Assembly (NCBI RefSeq): GCF_011046535.1 | Contig: NZ_CP049257.1 | Span: 1,426,001 to 1,490,000 of the forward strand | DNA: 64,000 nucleotides | Reading direction: 5' to 3' | Source of the DNA: Nocardioides anomalus | Lineage (GTDB): Bacteria > Actinomycetota > Actinomycetes > Propionibacteriales > Nocardioidaceae | Part shown: piece after piece, positions 55,534-64,000 of the stretch | How the letters are laid out: each line of letters starts with the position of its first letter | Position numbering within the stretch: position 1 is the stretch's first letter | The notes under the pieces: generated by a model | Database searches by the model: none | What the model was told of the DNA's origin: nothing | What the model saw: only the letters and a program-made list of their open reading frames with translations | Position numbers and translations under genes: made by a program

Positions 55534-57309
55534 GTCCTCCGAGGCGGAGAGCACCACCTCGTCGTACGCGCCACCCGCGGGGGCCAGGACGTAGTGCCGC
55601 CCCGGCGCCAACCGCACGGTCTGCTCGGCGTCGCCCGTGCCGAGGGTCAGCGCGCCCGGTCCGGTCGCCTGGTAGGCGAGCCGGACGTACCACTGCGCGC
55701 CGAGCACCGGCCCGTCCAGGGCGACCCGCAGGTCGTCGTCCCGGACCGTGGCGAAGCAGCCGCGCGCGTCCGTCGCCGCCTCCTGGGCGCGGGCCTCGGT
55801 GACCTCCACCGGGACCAGCGCGCCGGTCTCGTCGACGCGCCACGCGGTGTCGGTGGTGTGGACGCGGAAGTCGACCAGACCGGCCAGCGGCCCCAGCATC
55901 CGGCTGGTGAGGTTGGTCGGGTAGGCCAGCGGCGACCAGACGTAGGTCGGCACGGTGGTGTCGAGCACCTGCCGTCCGGGGTCGGCCCGGGCGGAGGCCT
56001 CGAAGGTCTCGACGTAGCGCCGCGGACTGGTCGTCGTGAGGTGCCGCAGCGGGAAGGACGACGCCGAGACCGTGGCGGCGACGAGGAACACCGCCAGAGC
56101 GGGCACGACCGTGCTCGCGGTGTCGATCCGCCAACCGCTGTCGCGGGGCTCGGACGACTCCGCCGCACCGGGCGCGGGCAGGAAGGCCAGACCGACCGCG
56201 AGCGGCATGAGCACCGCGACCTCCGTCTGGAACCGGAAGTCGAGGGAGATCTCGGCTCCGAAGAAGATCGCGCGGCTCACCGCGACCAGCAGCGCGTTGA
56301 GCACGAGCGAGGTCAGGGGGATCAGCCAGGCCCGGGCGCCCCGCCGGCGGGTGCGCACCGAGGCCAGCACGAGGACTCCGAGCACCACCCACGAGAGCAC
56401 CAGCACGAGCTGTGGGGGGTCCGCCTCGCTCTGGGTGATGTCGGAGACCCTCCAGCGCAGCGGGCCACCCGTCGTACCGCTCGGGAAGGCGACGCCCGCG
56501 AGCTGGCCGAGCACTCCGAAGAAGGGCCGGCTGGCGACCTGCTGGGTCTCGAAGTTCTGGGCGTGGGGGACGTAGACGGCCAGGTAGGCCACGGTCAGCA
56601 CGGCGTACGACGTCAGCGCACTGCGGTAGTGGCGCCACAGGTGGACCACGCGCTCGGGCACGGTGCCGGTCGCGAAGAACAGCAGTGCGAGCAGCCACAT
56701 GACCGGGACCACGACCAGCGTGCGCTCGACGAAGGCCAGTCCGACGAGCACCCACAGCAGGCTGGCCACGAGGTGTCGCGTGCGCCGTTCCTGCAGGTGC
56801 GCGACGAAGTCGGTGAGGCCGAACGTCAGGGCGACGAGCATCGGCAGCTGGTTGACACCCGCCGCCCACCACGTCGTCGCCGGCAGCAGGATCGGCGAGA
56901 ACAGGGTCAGCGCCACCAGCACGACCACGGCCCAGCGCTGGCCGAACAGTCGGAGGTGGAGCCGCAGCGTGCCGAGCCCGAACAGCCCGGCGAGGGCGAC
57001 CAGCTCGACGGCGGGGAAGCGGAAGTCGAAGGCCCCGGCCCGCGCGTTCACCCACGTCAGCAGCCAGCTGGCCGGCATCAGGTGCCCGTTGTAGGGCTGC
57101 ACCAGGTAGGCCCACGTGAGCCCCTCACGGCGGGCCTGCTGGATGAAGTACAGGTCGTCGTAGAAGAACCAGGCGGGCCCGATCGCCCAGGCTCGGAAGA
57201 CCGTGGCGGCGGTGACCACGACGAGCCCGGCCACCCACACCGAGGGGGTCCGGCGGCGAGGAGGCGCGGACATCGGGGCGGGTGCGTCCTGGACGGGCGC
57301 GGTGACCAT
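55462..57309 (-). CDS. GT-C-like membrane protein, paralogue 1
   Basis: 615 residues. After one membrane helix it has the acidic pair D51-D52 in WFFYDDLYF, then YNGHLMPASW (residues 73-82), and later TTWWAAGVNQLPM. About ten membrane segments reach residue 430. An outer C-terminal beta-rich domain follows (GCFATVRDDDLRVALDGPV, YVRLAYQATGPGALTLGTGD), ending VCLRHLGIVAVDG. The same plan and motifs recur in the two proteins upstream in this operon. An Asp-Asp in the first outer loop is typical of GT-C transferases using lipid-linked sugars; the exact sugar is unknown. The ATG overlaps the acyltransferase stop by one base. The end overlaps aftD. Confidence 0.85.
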   Translation of the reverse strand: MVTAPVQDAPAPMSAPPRRRTPSVWVAGLVVVTAATVFRAWAIGPAWFFYDDLYFIQQARREGLTWAYLVQPYNGHLMPASWLLTWVNARAGAFDFRFPAVELVALAGLFGLGTLRLHLRLFGQRWAVVVLVALTLFSPILLPATTWWAAGVNQLPMLVALTFGLTDFVAHLQERRTRHLVASLLWVLVGLAFVERTLVVVPVMWLLALLFFATGTVPERVVHLWRHYRSALTSYAVLTVAYLAVYVPHAQNFETQQVASRPFFGVLGQLAGVAFPSGTTGGPLRWRVSDITQSEADPPQLVLVLSWVVLGVLVLASVRTRRRGARAWLIPLTSLVLNALLVAVSRAIFFGAEISLDFRFQTEVAVLMPLAVGLAFLPAPGAAESSEPRDSGWRIDTASTVVPALAVFLVAATVSASSFPLRHLTTTSPRRYVETFEASARADPGRQVLDTTVPTYVWSPLAYPTNLTSRMLGPLAGLVDFRVHTTDTAWRVDETGALVPVEVTEARAQEAATDARGCFATVRDDDLRVALDGPVLGAQWYVRLAYQATGPGALTLGTGDAEQTVRLAPGRHYVLAPAGGAYDEVVLSASEDSGPVCLRHLGIVAVDGLDRLTPS

Positions 57310-58523
57310 CAGCTGGACGTGGCTCCGCGGGCCGCGGCCGGTGCGTGCTCGGTCCGGGCGACGAAGCGGGCGTCCTTCCACCGCAGGGCTGGCTTCTCCA
57401 GCAGGTGGTACGACGCGGTGGCCAGCGCGACGGTGAGCGCGAGGGACAGGGCCGCGACGGTCAGGAAGCGCCCGGTGAAGACGTCGAGTTCGAGCAGGCG
57501 GAAGACCAGGTTCAGCACCAGCATGTGGATGGCGAAGATCCCGTAGGACACCTCGCCCAGCCAGGTCGGTACGGGGCCGGTGAGCTGGGTGCGCACCCAC
57601 CCGTCGCGCTCGGGACCGAAGACCAGCGGGAGCAGGTAGAACGCGCCGGCCACGGCGTACAGGACGACCTTGGAGCCGGCCTCCCACGTGCCGGGGACCA
57701 GGAGCAGTCGTGGTCCGGCGAGCGGGGTGCAGGCGATCGCGAAGACGCCGGTGGCCAGGATCCAGCAGCCGGGGAGGTCCCGAGCCAGCCGCTCGACGAG
57801 GTGCGGACGCGGTCGCACCGTCAGGTCGGCGGACAGGGCCGCGAAGAGCATGCCGACGGCGAACCAGGGCAGGAAGCCCGGCAGCCACTGCGCGAAGTGA
57901 CCCTCGCGGCCCGGGATCTGCGCGACGACGACCTGCCAGACCACACCGGCGACCGAGACCAGTCCCAGGCGCACCGCCACCCGACGCACGTCCAGGCCGG
58001 GGCCCCGACCGAGCGCCAGGACGCACAGCAGCGGCAGCAGGACGTAGAACGCGACCTCGGTGCAGAGGCTCCACATCTGGGTGAGCGAGCTGGGCAGCAG
58101 CCCGCCACGGTAGAGCTGGGTGAGCGTGAGGTTGCTGAGCCAGTCGGCCCAGCCGGCGTCACGGTTCTCCGGGTCCAGGGTCAGCGCGACGACGACCACC
58201 AGCCAGTACAGCGGGAGGATGCGGAGCGCGCGCTTCCACAGGTAGTGCCGTGTCGACGGGGCGGGGGTGCCCAGGGCCCGGGCCAGGAACCACGGCCGGC
58301 TCAGCAGGAAGCCGGAGAGGACGAAGAAGATCGTCACCCCGAAGTCGAAGCGGGCCAGGACCGCGCCGGTCCAGCCCTGGTTGATCCGACCGGTGTTGAA
58401 CGCCGCGTGCGTGAGCACGACCATCACCGCCCCGATGGCGCGGACGGCCGTCAAGGTCGGGAAGGCGCGGTCCCGGAACCCCTCTGACCCGGCCTCGGCC
58501 GGTGCCTGCGCTGCGGAGGTCAC
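57309..58523 (-). CDS. Acyltransferase 3 family membrane protein (OafA/YrhL-like)
   Basis: 404 residues with about ten membrane segments. It starts with the family pattern FPTLTAVRAIGAVMVVLTHA (His is the conserved catalytic residue), then FDFGVTIFFVLSGFLLSRPW and the RRAL-type helix end KRALRILPLYW. MWSLCTEVAFYVLLPLLCV and YGIFAIHMLVLNL are further family marks. Such enzymes move acetyl or succinyl groups to extracellular glycans. In arabinan clusters a succinyl or acetyl group on arabinose is plausible (inference). The GTG overlaps the preceding stop by four bases. Confidence 0.9.
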   Translation of the reverse strand: MTSAAQAPAEAGSEGFRDRAFPTLTAVRAIGAVMVVLTHAAFNTGRINQGWTGAVLARFDFGVTIFFVLSGFLLSRPWFLARALGTPAPSTRHYLWKRALRILPLYWLVVVVALTLDPENRDAGWADWLSNLTLTQLYRGGLLPSSLTQMWSLCTEVAFYVLLPLLCVLALGRGPGLDVRRVAVRLGLVSVAGVVWQVVVAQIPGREGHFAQWLPGFLPWFAVGMLFAALSADLTVRPRPHLVERLARDLPGCWILATGVFAIACTPLAGPRLLLVPGTWEAGSKVVLYAVAGAFYLLPLVFGPERDGWVRTQLTGPVPTWLGEVSYGIFAIHMLVLNLVFRLLELDVFTGRFLTVAALSLALTVALATASYHLLEKPALRWKDARFVARTEHAPAAARGATSS

Positions 58524-60424
58524 GAGCTGGCTCCCTGGTCGGCTGGGTCGGGCTGGTCGAGCGGCTCGGGCACGCCGGCGCTCACGTCGTCGGTGCACAG
58601 CGTCGTGCCCTCGTCGAGCCCGGAGAGCTGCACGGAGTCGAAACTACTGCCCCCGCGGACGAACAGCGCGTGCACACCGGGCCGGACCGACGTCTCGACG
58701 CTGAGGTCCCCGACGCGCACGGTCACCGGGCTGGCGCCGCTGCTGAGGTAGCCGATGCGCACCCAGAAGCCCTCGAAGGCCACTGGCCCGTCGAGCGGGA
58801 TGCGGGCCGGGTCGGTCGCGACCTGGTAGCCGCAAGCCGCCACCGGACCGGGCTGGGCCCGGCGCGTGCCCGGGACCAGCGCCTCGCGCAGGCGGCCCTC
58901 GTCGTCGATGACGCGCAGGTCGTCGGTCGCGACGTCGGGGAACCGGGCGTTCGGCTCGGTCGACAGCAGTCGGCTCGCCAGCCCGCCGGACCGGTCGATC
59001 GGCGCCATCACGAAGTCGGGCACCGTGCGGTCGACCAGCGGCACCGGCGCAGGGGCATCCCGCACCGCGCCGGTCAGGGTGCGCACGAACTGCTCCGCGC
59101 GCCGGTCCGAGTGCCAGTTCGAGGTCCAGCCGGCGGCGGAGACCACGGCGAGCGCGCTCGTCAGTCCGACGACCGCGGCCACGCGCCGGGGATGGTCCAG
59201 CAGCTCGCTGGGGGAGGCGCTGCTCGAGGAACGGAGCGCGCCCCGCACCGGCATCGTCATCGCGGCCAGCGCGATCGCGCTGACGGCGGCCATCTCGGCC
59301 TGGAAGCGGTAGTCGAAGACGAAGGCGGACTCCGAGCCGAGGCGCTGGGTCAGGAGCACCAGCACCACGTCGACGACCAGGAACACCACGGGCAGCACCA
59401 GGGCACGGGCGGCGTGACGTCGGTGGCGGAGCAGCTCCGCCAGGACCAGCCCGAGCCCCAGCACTGCGGCGAGGACCACCGGGTCCCCGGGGTCGGCAGC
59501 GCTGAAGACGCCGAACTGAGCCCACTGGAGCGGCCCGCCGACGAGCGCCGGGACGAGCTCGTCGACGACCATGGCCTGCACGACCTGCCAGGTGGGGAAT
59601 GTCGTCGGCCGCACCACCTCGGTGTCCCGGCTGAGCGTCACGTAGAGGGCGACGTACGCCGCGCCGGTGGCCGCGTAGACCGCCAGGCCGGCGCGCCGGC
59701 CGCGGACCGCCGACGCCACCCGGCGCCAGCCGTAGCCCTCGGCGAACCACGTGACGCTGACGATCGCCACGGCCAGGTAGACCAGGGCGGTCTTCTCGTA
59801 GAACAGCAGGCCCACCGCGACCCAGACGGTTGCTGCCCACACGTGCCGGAGCCGGCCTGACCGCAGGTACTGCACGTGCGAGGCCAGCGCGAGCAGCAAC
59901 GCGATCGAGAAGGGCAGCGCGTTGATCCCCGCCGCCCACCACACGGCGTTCTCCAGGGTGAGGACGGAGAAGAGGAAGAGGGCGAAGGGCGGCAGGATCC
60001 CCGGGCGGCGCCCGTGGAGGACGACCAGGAGCCGGAGCATCGCGAGGTCGGCGACCAGCTGCATGAGCAGCAGCTCGGTGGCCGGCAGCCACCACTGCCA
60101 CGGCGCGACGTGCTGGTTGAACCACGAGAGGTACATGCCGCCGGGCATGACGTGGCCGTTGTAGCTGCGCGCCGCCACCGACGGGTCCAGGCCGAAGTGG
60201 CCCGTGCGGGCGATGAAGTTGAAGTCGTCCAGCACGAACCAACCGCCGTAGGCCGCGTAGCCGCGCACGACCAGCTGCACGGCGACCATCCCCAGAGCGA
60301 CCTGGAGGACGCGGTCGGTGCGGACGAGCCCCACGGTCCTCTCCACGGCCGCCGAGATGCGGGACTCGACCGTGACGGCTCGGTCGGTGCGAGGTGCGGG
60401 GGGAGCCGTGTCGAGCGAGGTCAC
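58520..60424 (-). CDS. GT-C-like membrane protein, paralogue 2
   Basis: 634 residues with the same plan as its neighbours: D66-D67 in GWFVLDDFNF, YNGHVMPGG (residues 88-96), NAVWWAAGINALPF, and VGLLFYEKTALVYLAV. The C-terminal outer domain has ACGYQVATDPARIPLDGPV and VRIGYLSSGASPVTVRVGD and ends with a Cys-containing segment (TTLCTDDVS). The N-terminus is longer than in the other two (about 40 residues before the first helix). It is translationally coupled on both sides by four-base overlaps. The function is inferred only from motif and context. Confidence 0.85.
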   Translation of the reverse strand: MTSLDTAPPAPRTDRAVTVESRISAAVERTVGLVRTDRVLQVALGMVAVQLVVRGYAAYGGWFVLDDFNFIARTGHFGLDPSVAARSYNGHVMPGGMYLSWFNQHVAPWQWWLPATELLLMQLVADLAMLRLLVVLHGRRPGILPPFALFLFSVLTLENAVWWAAGINALPFSIALLLALASHVQYLRSGRLRHVWAATVWVAVGLLFYEKTALVYLAVAIVSVTWFAEGYGWRRVASAVRGRRAGLAVYAATGAAYVALYVTLSRDTEVVRPTTFPTWQVVQAMVVDELVPALVGGPLQWAQFGVFSAADPGDPVVLAAVLGLGLVLAELLRHRRHAARALVLPVVFLVVDVVLVLLTQRLGSESAFVFDYRFQAEMAAVSAIALAAMTMPVRGALRSSSSASPSELLDHPRRVAAVVGLTSALAVVSAAGWTSNWHSDRRAEQFVRTLTGAVRDAPAPVPLVDRTVPDFVMAPIDRSGGLASRLLSTEPNARFPDVATDDLRVIDDEGRLREALVPGTRRAQPGPVAACGYQVATDPARIPLDGPVAFEGFWVRIGYLSSGASPVTVRVGDLSVETSVRPGVHALFVRGGSSFDSVQLSGLDEGTTLCTDDVSAGVPEPLDQPDPADQGASS

Positions 60425-62247
60425 TGCCCGGCCTCGGGCAGACCCAGCCGCAGCGAGCCGATGCAGACCTCCGCGTCGGCGTCGTAGCCCGCGAATGACA
60501 CCGACCGGAACTCACCCTCGCCCGTGACGAACAGCGTGTGCTCGCCGGCCGGGAGGTCGAGGTCGTGGCTCAGGTCGCCGGCGGTGACGGTGACCGGGGT
60601 CGGGGCGTCGGCCTCGTAGTCGACGCGGATCCACCAGCCGTCGCCGAAGACCGGACCGTCGAGGGGGACGGAGGTCTGCTCGTCGTCCAGGCGGTAGCCG
60701 CAGCCGGTGGTCTCACGGGCGCTGCGGGTGGGCGGCACGTCGACCGGGGTGAGCTCGCCGGTGTCGTCGAAGAGGTAGAGGTCGTCGACGGCCTGGTCGG
60801 GATAGCTCGTCCACCGCGACAGCGGGCGGAACAGGTGGCTGTAGGTGTTCTCGGGGTAGCGGTAGGCCCACAGCAGGGTCTGCGGGATCCCGACGTCGAC
60901 GAGCGGCACCCGGGTGCCGGTGGCCGCGTCGGTGGCGCGCAGCTGCTGCTCGACGGTGTCGAAGTAGCTCCGGGTGTGGTTGCGGTCCTGCCAGAGGTCG
61001 ACGTAGCGCACGCTGGAGTACGTCGCGGCCGCGACCACGGCGAGGGCGACCAGGGCCACGAACCGGGGGCGCTCGTAGGTGAGGGGAACCCCCTCGCGGA
61101 GCCCGCCGTTCTCGGTGGCGCCGACCAGGGGCAGGAAGGCCAGCCCGAGGCCGAGCACGAAGAGGGCGGCGGACTCGGTCTGGTAGCGGTACTCGCGAGC
61201 GATGTCGGGGCCGACGATGTTGGCGCGGGCCGAGGCGAGCAGGACGACGTCGCAGAACAGGGTGAAGCCGAGCAGGCTCCAGGCCCGCTTGGTGCGGGTG
61301 CGGGTGCGGTAGGCGTAGATCGCGACGCCGAGGACGGCGGCCCAGGACAGGGCCATGGCGATCTGCGAGGGGTCCGCGAACGAGCCGACCGCGAGCGGCT
61401 CCCAGCGGAACGGACCACCGATGACGCCGGTGGAGAAGGCCAGGCCGACCAGGTTCAGGGCGATGGGCGACCACGGCTGGGCGTTGCTGTCGCCGGGGGA
61501 GAAGTCCAGCCCCCACTCGACGTACGCCGCGAGGTACGCCGCGCCGACGGCGGCGTACGCGATCACCGCGGGGCGGTAGGTGTCCCAGACGTGGCGCAGC
61601 CGCTCGGGGGTGCGGCCGTGGCTGAACCAGCCGAGGGTGACCAGGGCGTAGACGCCGAAGAGGAGCAGGGTCTTCTCGTAGAAGACCAGGCCGAACGCCG
61701 TCCACAGCAGACAGGTGACGAGTGAGCGGACCCGGCGGTGCCGCAGGTACGCCAGGTGGGCGTGCAGGCCGAAGGTCAGGGCGATCTGCATCGGGAGCTG
61801 GTTGATCCCGGCGGCGAACCAGATGCCGGCGGAGAGGGTGAAGACGTAGGACAGGTAGCCCGCGAGCAGGACGAGGACGAACGGCCGTGGCCCGAACATG
61901 GACAGCAGCAGCCGCAGCATGCCGACGCCGGCCACGGCCTGCATGAGCAGGAGCAGGGCGGCCCACCAGCCCCAGCTGAAGGCCGCGACCTCGGTGAGGC
62001 CGTAGGCGACGAGGAAGCCGCCGGGCATGAGGTGGCCGCCGTAGGACTCCAGCAGGTAGTGGGCGTCGAGGGGCTGGTTCATGGCCCGCGACATGAAGGC
62101 CAGGTCGTCGAAGTAGAACCACGAGCCGTGCAGCGCCCAGGCCCGGAAGACGAGCTGGGCGACCACGAGGGCGAGCCCGGCGACGACCAGCCGGCTCGGT
62201 CGGCGCCGGCCCCGGGTGGCACCCGGGGGAGCAGGGGCGTCCGACAC
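60421..62247 (-). CDS. GT-C-like membrane protein, paralogue 3
   Basis: 608 residues from the GTG at 62247, the first gene of this operon. D47-D48 in SWFYFDDLAF, YGGHLMPGG (residues 69-77), AGIWFAAGINQLPM and GLVFYEKTLLLFGV match the other paralogues. The C-terminal domain has GCGYRLDDEQTSVPLDGPV and IRVDYEADAPTPVTVTAGD, ending with EVCIGSLRLGL. A longer frame from 62313 is possible, but it would overlap the likely promoter of the opposite gene, and the chosen start gives an N-terminus like the paralogues. A weak CACACT lies seven bases upstream. Confidence 0.85.
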   Translation of the reverse strand: MSDAPAPPGATRGRRRPSRLVVAGLALVVAQLVFRAWALHGSWFYFDDLAFMSRAMNQPLDAHYLLESYGGHLMPGGFLVAYGLTEVAAFSWGWWAALLLLMQAVAGVGMLRLLLSMFGPRPFVLVLLAGYLSYVFTLSAGIWFAAGINQLPMQIALTFGLHAHLAYLRHRRVRSLVTCLLWTAFGLVFYEKTLLLFGVYALVTLGWFSHGRTPERLRHVWDTYRPAVIAYAAVGAAYLAAYVEWGLDFSPGDSNAQPWSPIALNLVGLAFSTGVIGGPFRWEPLAVGSFADPSQIAMALSWAAVLGVAIYAYRTRTRTKRAWSLLGFTLFCDVVLLASARANIVGPDIAREYRYQTESAALFVLGLGLAFLPLVGATENGGLREGVPLTYERPRFVALVALAVVAAATYSSVRYVDLWQDRNHTRSYFDTVEQQLRATDAATGTRVPLVDVGIPQTLLWAYRYPENTYSHLFRPLSRWTSYPDQAVDDLYLFDDTGELTPVDVPPTRSARETTGCGYRLDDEQTSVPLDGPVFGDGWWIRVDYEADAPTPVTVTAGDLSHDLDLPAGEHTLFVTGEGEFRSVSFAGYDADAEVCIGSLRLGLPEAGQ

Positions 62248-62305
62248 GCCGCGAAGTGTGGCACGCACTGCCGTCCAGACACGCGTCAACAACTCGTGTG
62301 ACCGC

Positions 62306-62336
62306 TTGCACACGGAAGGTGACTCACTGGTAGGTT
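62306..62336 (+). promoter_or_regulatory. Candidate promoter of the DUF3068 gene
   Basis: TTGCAC (62306-62311), 19 bases, TAGGTT (62331-62336). The leader of about 20 bases contains GGGAGGGG (62351-62358), six bases before the ATG at 62364. The spacing is slightly long. Confidence 0.45.
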
Positions 62337-62363
62337 CTGGCCAACTTTCTGGGAGGGGAAGTC

Positions 62364-63278
62364 ATGAAGGTTCTGGCACGCGTCCTCATCGGACTCGGTG
62401 CGTTCCTGGTCGTGCTGGGCGTCCTCGCGGTCGCCTACGCGCCGGGCGTGGTGAAGAAGACCCCTCTCGACGTGGACACCACCACGGTCTACGAGGGCGA
62501 GGCGGCCAAGCTCGACCCGGCCACCGGCGCCTTCGACAAGAAGCCGGCCTACGCGATCCGCATCACCAAGGCGGACTCGAAGAAGTCCAGCGACGACCAC
62601 GTGATCATGGCCGAGACGGCGTGCGCGGTCTTCGACACCGGCGGCGCGCAGGAGTGCGTCAACGGCAACGACCCCGACCTCATCACGGCGAGCATCGACG
62701 TCTTCGCCGAGGACCGGAAGACCGCGCTGGCCGTCGACGACAAGAACCTGCCGGCCGACGCCGTGCCGCACGAGGGGCTGATCAACAAGTTCCCGTTCGA
62801 CGTGCAGAAGAAGAGCTACCCGTTCTGGGACGGTGACGTCGGCTCGGCCGTCGACATGGAGTACCAGGGCGTCGAGAACCTCTTCGGCCTCAAGACCTAC
62901 CGCTTCCAGTACACCGTCAAGGACGCCCCCATCACCATCGGCGAGGGCATCACCGGGACCTACGACAACGTCGTGACCGTCAACGTCGACCCCAAGACCG
63001 GCTCGATCGTCAAGAGCGGCCAGGACCAGCAGCAGTACCTCGACGACGGCACGCCCGTCGCCGACGTGCAGCTCACCGGGACCGACGCGTCGGTCAAGAA
63101 GGCCGTCGACGAGGCCAAGGACAACGGCAAGTCGCTGTTCGTGCTGCTGACCCTGGTCCCGCTCATCGGCTTCATCGGTGGCGCGATCTGCCTCATCGGC
63201 GGGCTGGTCATGGTGGCGCGCGAGCGTGCGCGCGGCCAGCGGGTGGCCGACCGCGACGACGACAAGGTCGCCGTCTGA
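62364..63278 (+). CDS. DUF3068 family envelope protein (PorA-like family)
   Basis: 304 residues: an N-terminal membrane anchor (VLIGLGAFLVVLGVLAVAYA), a soluble outer domain of about 230 residues, and a second membrane helix (LLTLVPLIGFIGGAICLIGG) before a charged cytoplasmic tail. The outer domain has VVKKTPLDVDTTTVYEGEAA, KKSYPFWDGD and TYRFQYTVKDAP, matching DUF3068, a family that includes corynebacterial porin-like proteins. The role here is unknown, but such proteins are usually found with actinobacterial envelope genes. Start choice rests on GGGAGGGG upstream. Confidence 0.88.
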   Translation: MKVLARVLIGLGAFLVVLGVLAVAYAPGVVKKTPLDVDTTTVYEGEAAKLDPATGAFDKKPAYAIRITKADSKKSSDDHVIMAETACAVFDTGGAQECVNGNDPDLITASIDVFAEDRKTALAVDDKNLPADAVPHEGLINKFPFDVQKKSYPFWDGDVGSAVDMEYQGVENLFGLKTYRFQYTVKDAPITIGEGITGTYDNVVTVNVDPKTGSIVKSGQDQQQYLDDGTPVADVQLTGTDASVKKAVDEAKDNGKSLFVLLTLVPLIGFIGGAICLIGGLVMVARERARGQRVADRDDDKVAV

Positions 63279-63285
63279 GGCTCGG

Positions 63286-64000
63286 CTAGCGGGGCTCCCA
63301 GTCCGCGCCGAAGAGCGCGGTGCCGGGGGTGAGCCGGCCGCGCAACCGCGACCAGCCGCCCCAGACCCGCTCGTGGCCCTCGGGCCACTCGGGCTCCAGC
63401 AGGTCGGTGAGGCGGAAGCCCTCCGCGGCGAGCAGGGACACCCAGTCGCCCAGGGTGCGGTGGTGCTCGACGTAGGCGACCTCGCCGGTGCGGTCCTCGA
63501 CCTCGACGTACGGCGTGCGGTCCCAGTAGGACTGGCTGGCGGTGAGGCCGGGCTGGCCCGGGTCGTCGGGGAACATCCAGCGGGTCGGGTGGGTGATCGA
63601 GAAGGCGTAGCGACCGCCGGGGCGCAGCACGCGGGCGGTCTCGGCCACGGCGGCCTCGAGGTCGCTGACGAACTGCAGCGCGCCGAAGGAGCTGAAGACG
63701 ACGTCGAAGGAGTCGTCGCGGAACGGCAGGGCCGTGGCGGTGGCCTGCGCCGACGGGACGGGTACGCCGGTCGCGTCGTCGAGGCGCCGGCCGTGCTGGA
63801 GCTGGCGGAAGGACAGGTCCACGCCGAAGCCGCGGCCGCCGTGCTCGCGGACCCAGCGCGAGCACTGGCCGGCGCCGGAGCCGACCTCGAGCACGTCCTT
63901 GCCGCTCACGTCGCCGAGCACGCCGGCCTGGTCCTCGGTCAGCCCCTCGGGCCCCCAGACGAAGCCGGCGTCGCCGAGGAAGGGGCCGTGGGTGGCCTGG
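63286..64000 (-). CDS. Class I SAM-dependent methyltransferase (5' end outside window)
   Basis: The frame is open to the right edge and encodes at least 238 residues: HGPFLGDAGFVWGPEGLTED, then motif I KDVLEVGSGAGQCSRWVREH, GFGVDLSFRQLQHGR, ALPFRDDSFDVVFSSFGALQ, and LRPGGRYAFSITHPTRWMFP. The HGPFLGDAGFVWGPEG stretch before motif I matches a well-known actinobacterial methyltransferase group whose N-terminus is about 20 residues further upstream, so little is missing. The substrate is unknown. A GTG at 63921 is internal and not the true start. It is convergent with the DUF3068 gene, with seven bases between them. Confidence 0.88.
   Translation of the reverse strand, partial: QATHGPFLGDAGFVWGPEGLTEDQAGVLGDVSGKDVLEVGSGAGQCSRWVREHGGRGFGVDLSFRQLQHGRRLDDATGVPVPSAQATATALPFRDDSFDVVFSSFGALQFVSDLEAAVAETARVLRPGGRYAFSITHPTRWMFPDDPGQPGLTASQSYWDRTPYVEVEDRTGEVAYVEHHRTLGDWVSLLAAEGFRLTDLLEPEWPEGHERVWGGWSRLRGRLTPGTALFGADWEPR

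Overview
The window is GC-rich, gene-dense bacterial chromosome. It has many GTG starts, 4-bp stop/start overlaps (GTGA or ATGA) and bare TANNNT -10 boxes placed directly before start codons. Gene content (PriA-type HisA, TIGR02234, HGxxPAAW, DUF2613 and DUF3068 proteins, PdtaR-type ANTAR regulator, DprE1/DprE2/AftD) points to an actinobacterium. A Nocardioidaceae member (Nocardioides-like) is the best guess; this is inference from gene content and remembered gene order, not from a database search. No CRISPR array, insertion sequence, prophage or rRNA was seen.

Layout. 1-6152: an incomplete LON-domain gene reading off the left edge, then the his operon hisD-hisC-hisB-hisH-(small membrane protein)-priA-hisF. 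6153-15175: an insertion between hisF and hisI holding a secreted M6 metalloprotease gene broken by a +1 frameshift in a C6 run, a methyltransferase, a TIGR03085 protein, a heterodimeric ABC exporter pair and a stand-alone receiver protein. 15193-20046: hisI, three small membrane proteins and trpC-trpB-trpA, with no trpE at its usual place and no trpF (PriA should cover the TrpF step). 20030-29377: a SCO1-like copper lipoprotein, lgt, gltBD and pyk. 29401-30378: an unusual short-variable-loop tRNA with a CAA anticodon, a 66-residue gene of unknown function and pdtaR. 30557-36675: a branched-chain amino acid ABC operon (livH carries an extra extracytoplasmic domain) and a divergent MFS/MarR pair. 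36676-37412: a 737-bp gene-free interval built of three different large inverted repeats. 37413-43217: the substrate-binding lipoprotein for the ABC system, DUF554, GNAT and polA.

43214-64000 is a cell-envelope polysaccharide region. It contains a Wzx-like flippase, a large membrane protein, DUF2613, a GT4 glycosyltransferase, the decaprenyl-phosphoryl-arabinose pathway (UbiA-type DPPR synthase, DprE1, DprE2), a methyltransferase, the arabinofuranosyltransferase AftD, then on the opposite strand an operon of three paralogous GT-C-like membrane proteins with an acyltransferase, followed by a DUF3068 protein and an incomplete methyltransferase. Together these genes would make the lipid-linked arabinose donor, transfer arabinose outside the membrane, and decorate or export an envelope glycan.

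Most noteworthy: the short-arm CAA tRNA; the 55-bp inverted repeat and the exactly symmetric 76-bp palindrome in the gene-free interval; the three-paralogue GT-C-like operon; DprE1 with Ala at the position of the benzothiazinone-target Cys; the signal-peptide/beta-domain/LivH fusion; the degenerate-site ABC exporter pair; and at least thirteen leaderless promoter/start units.
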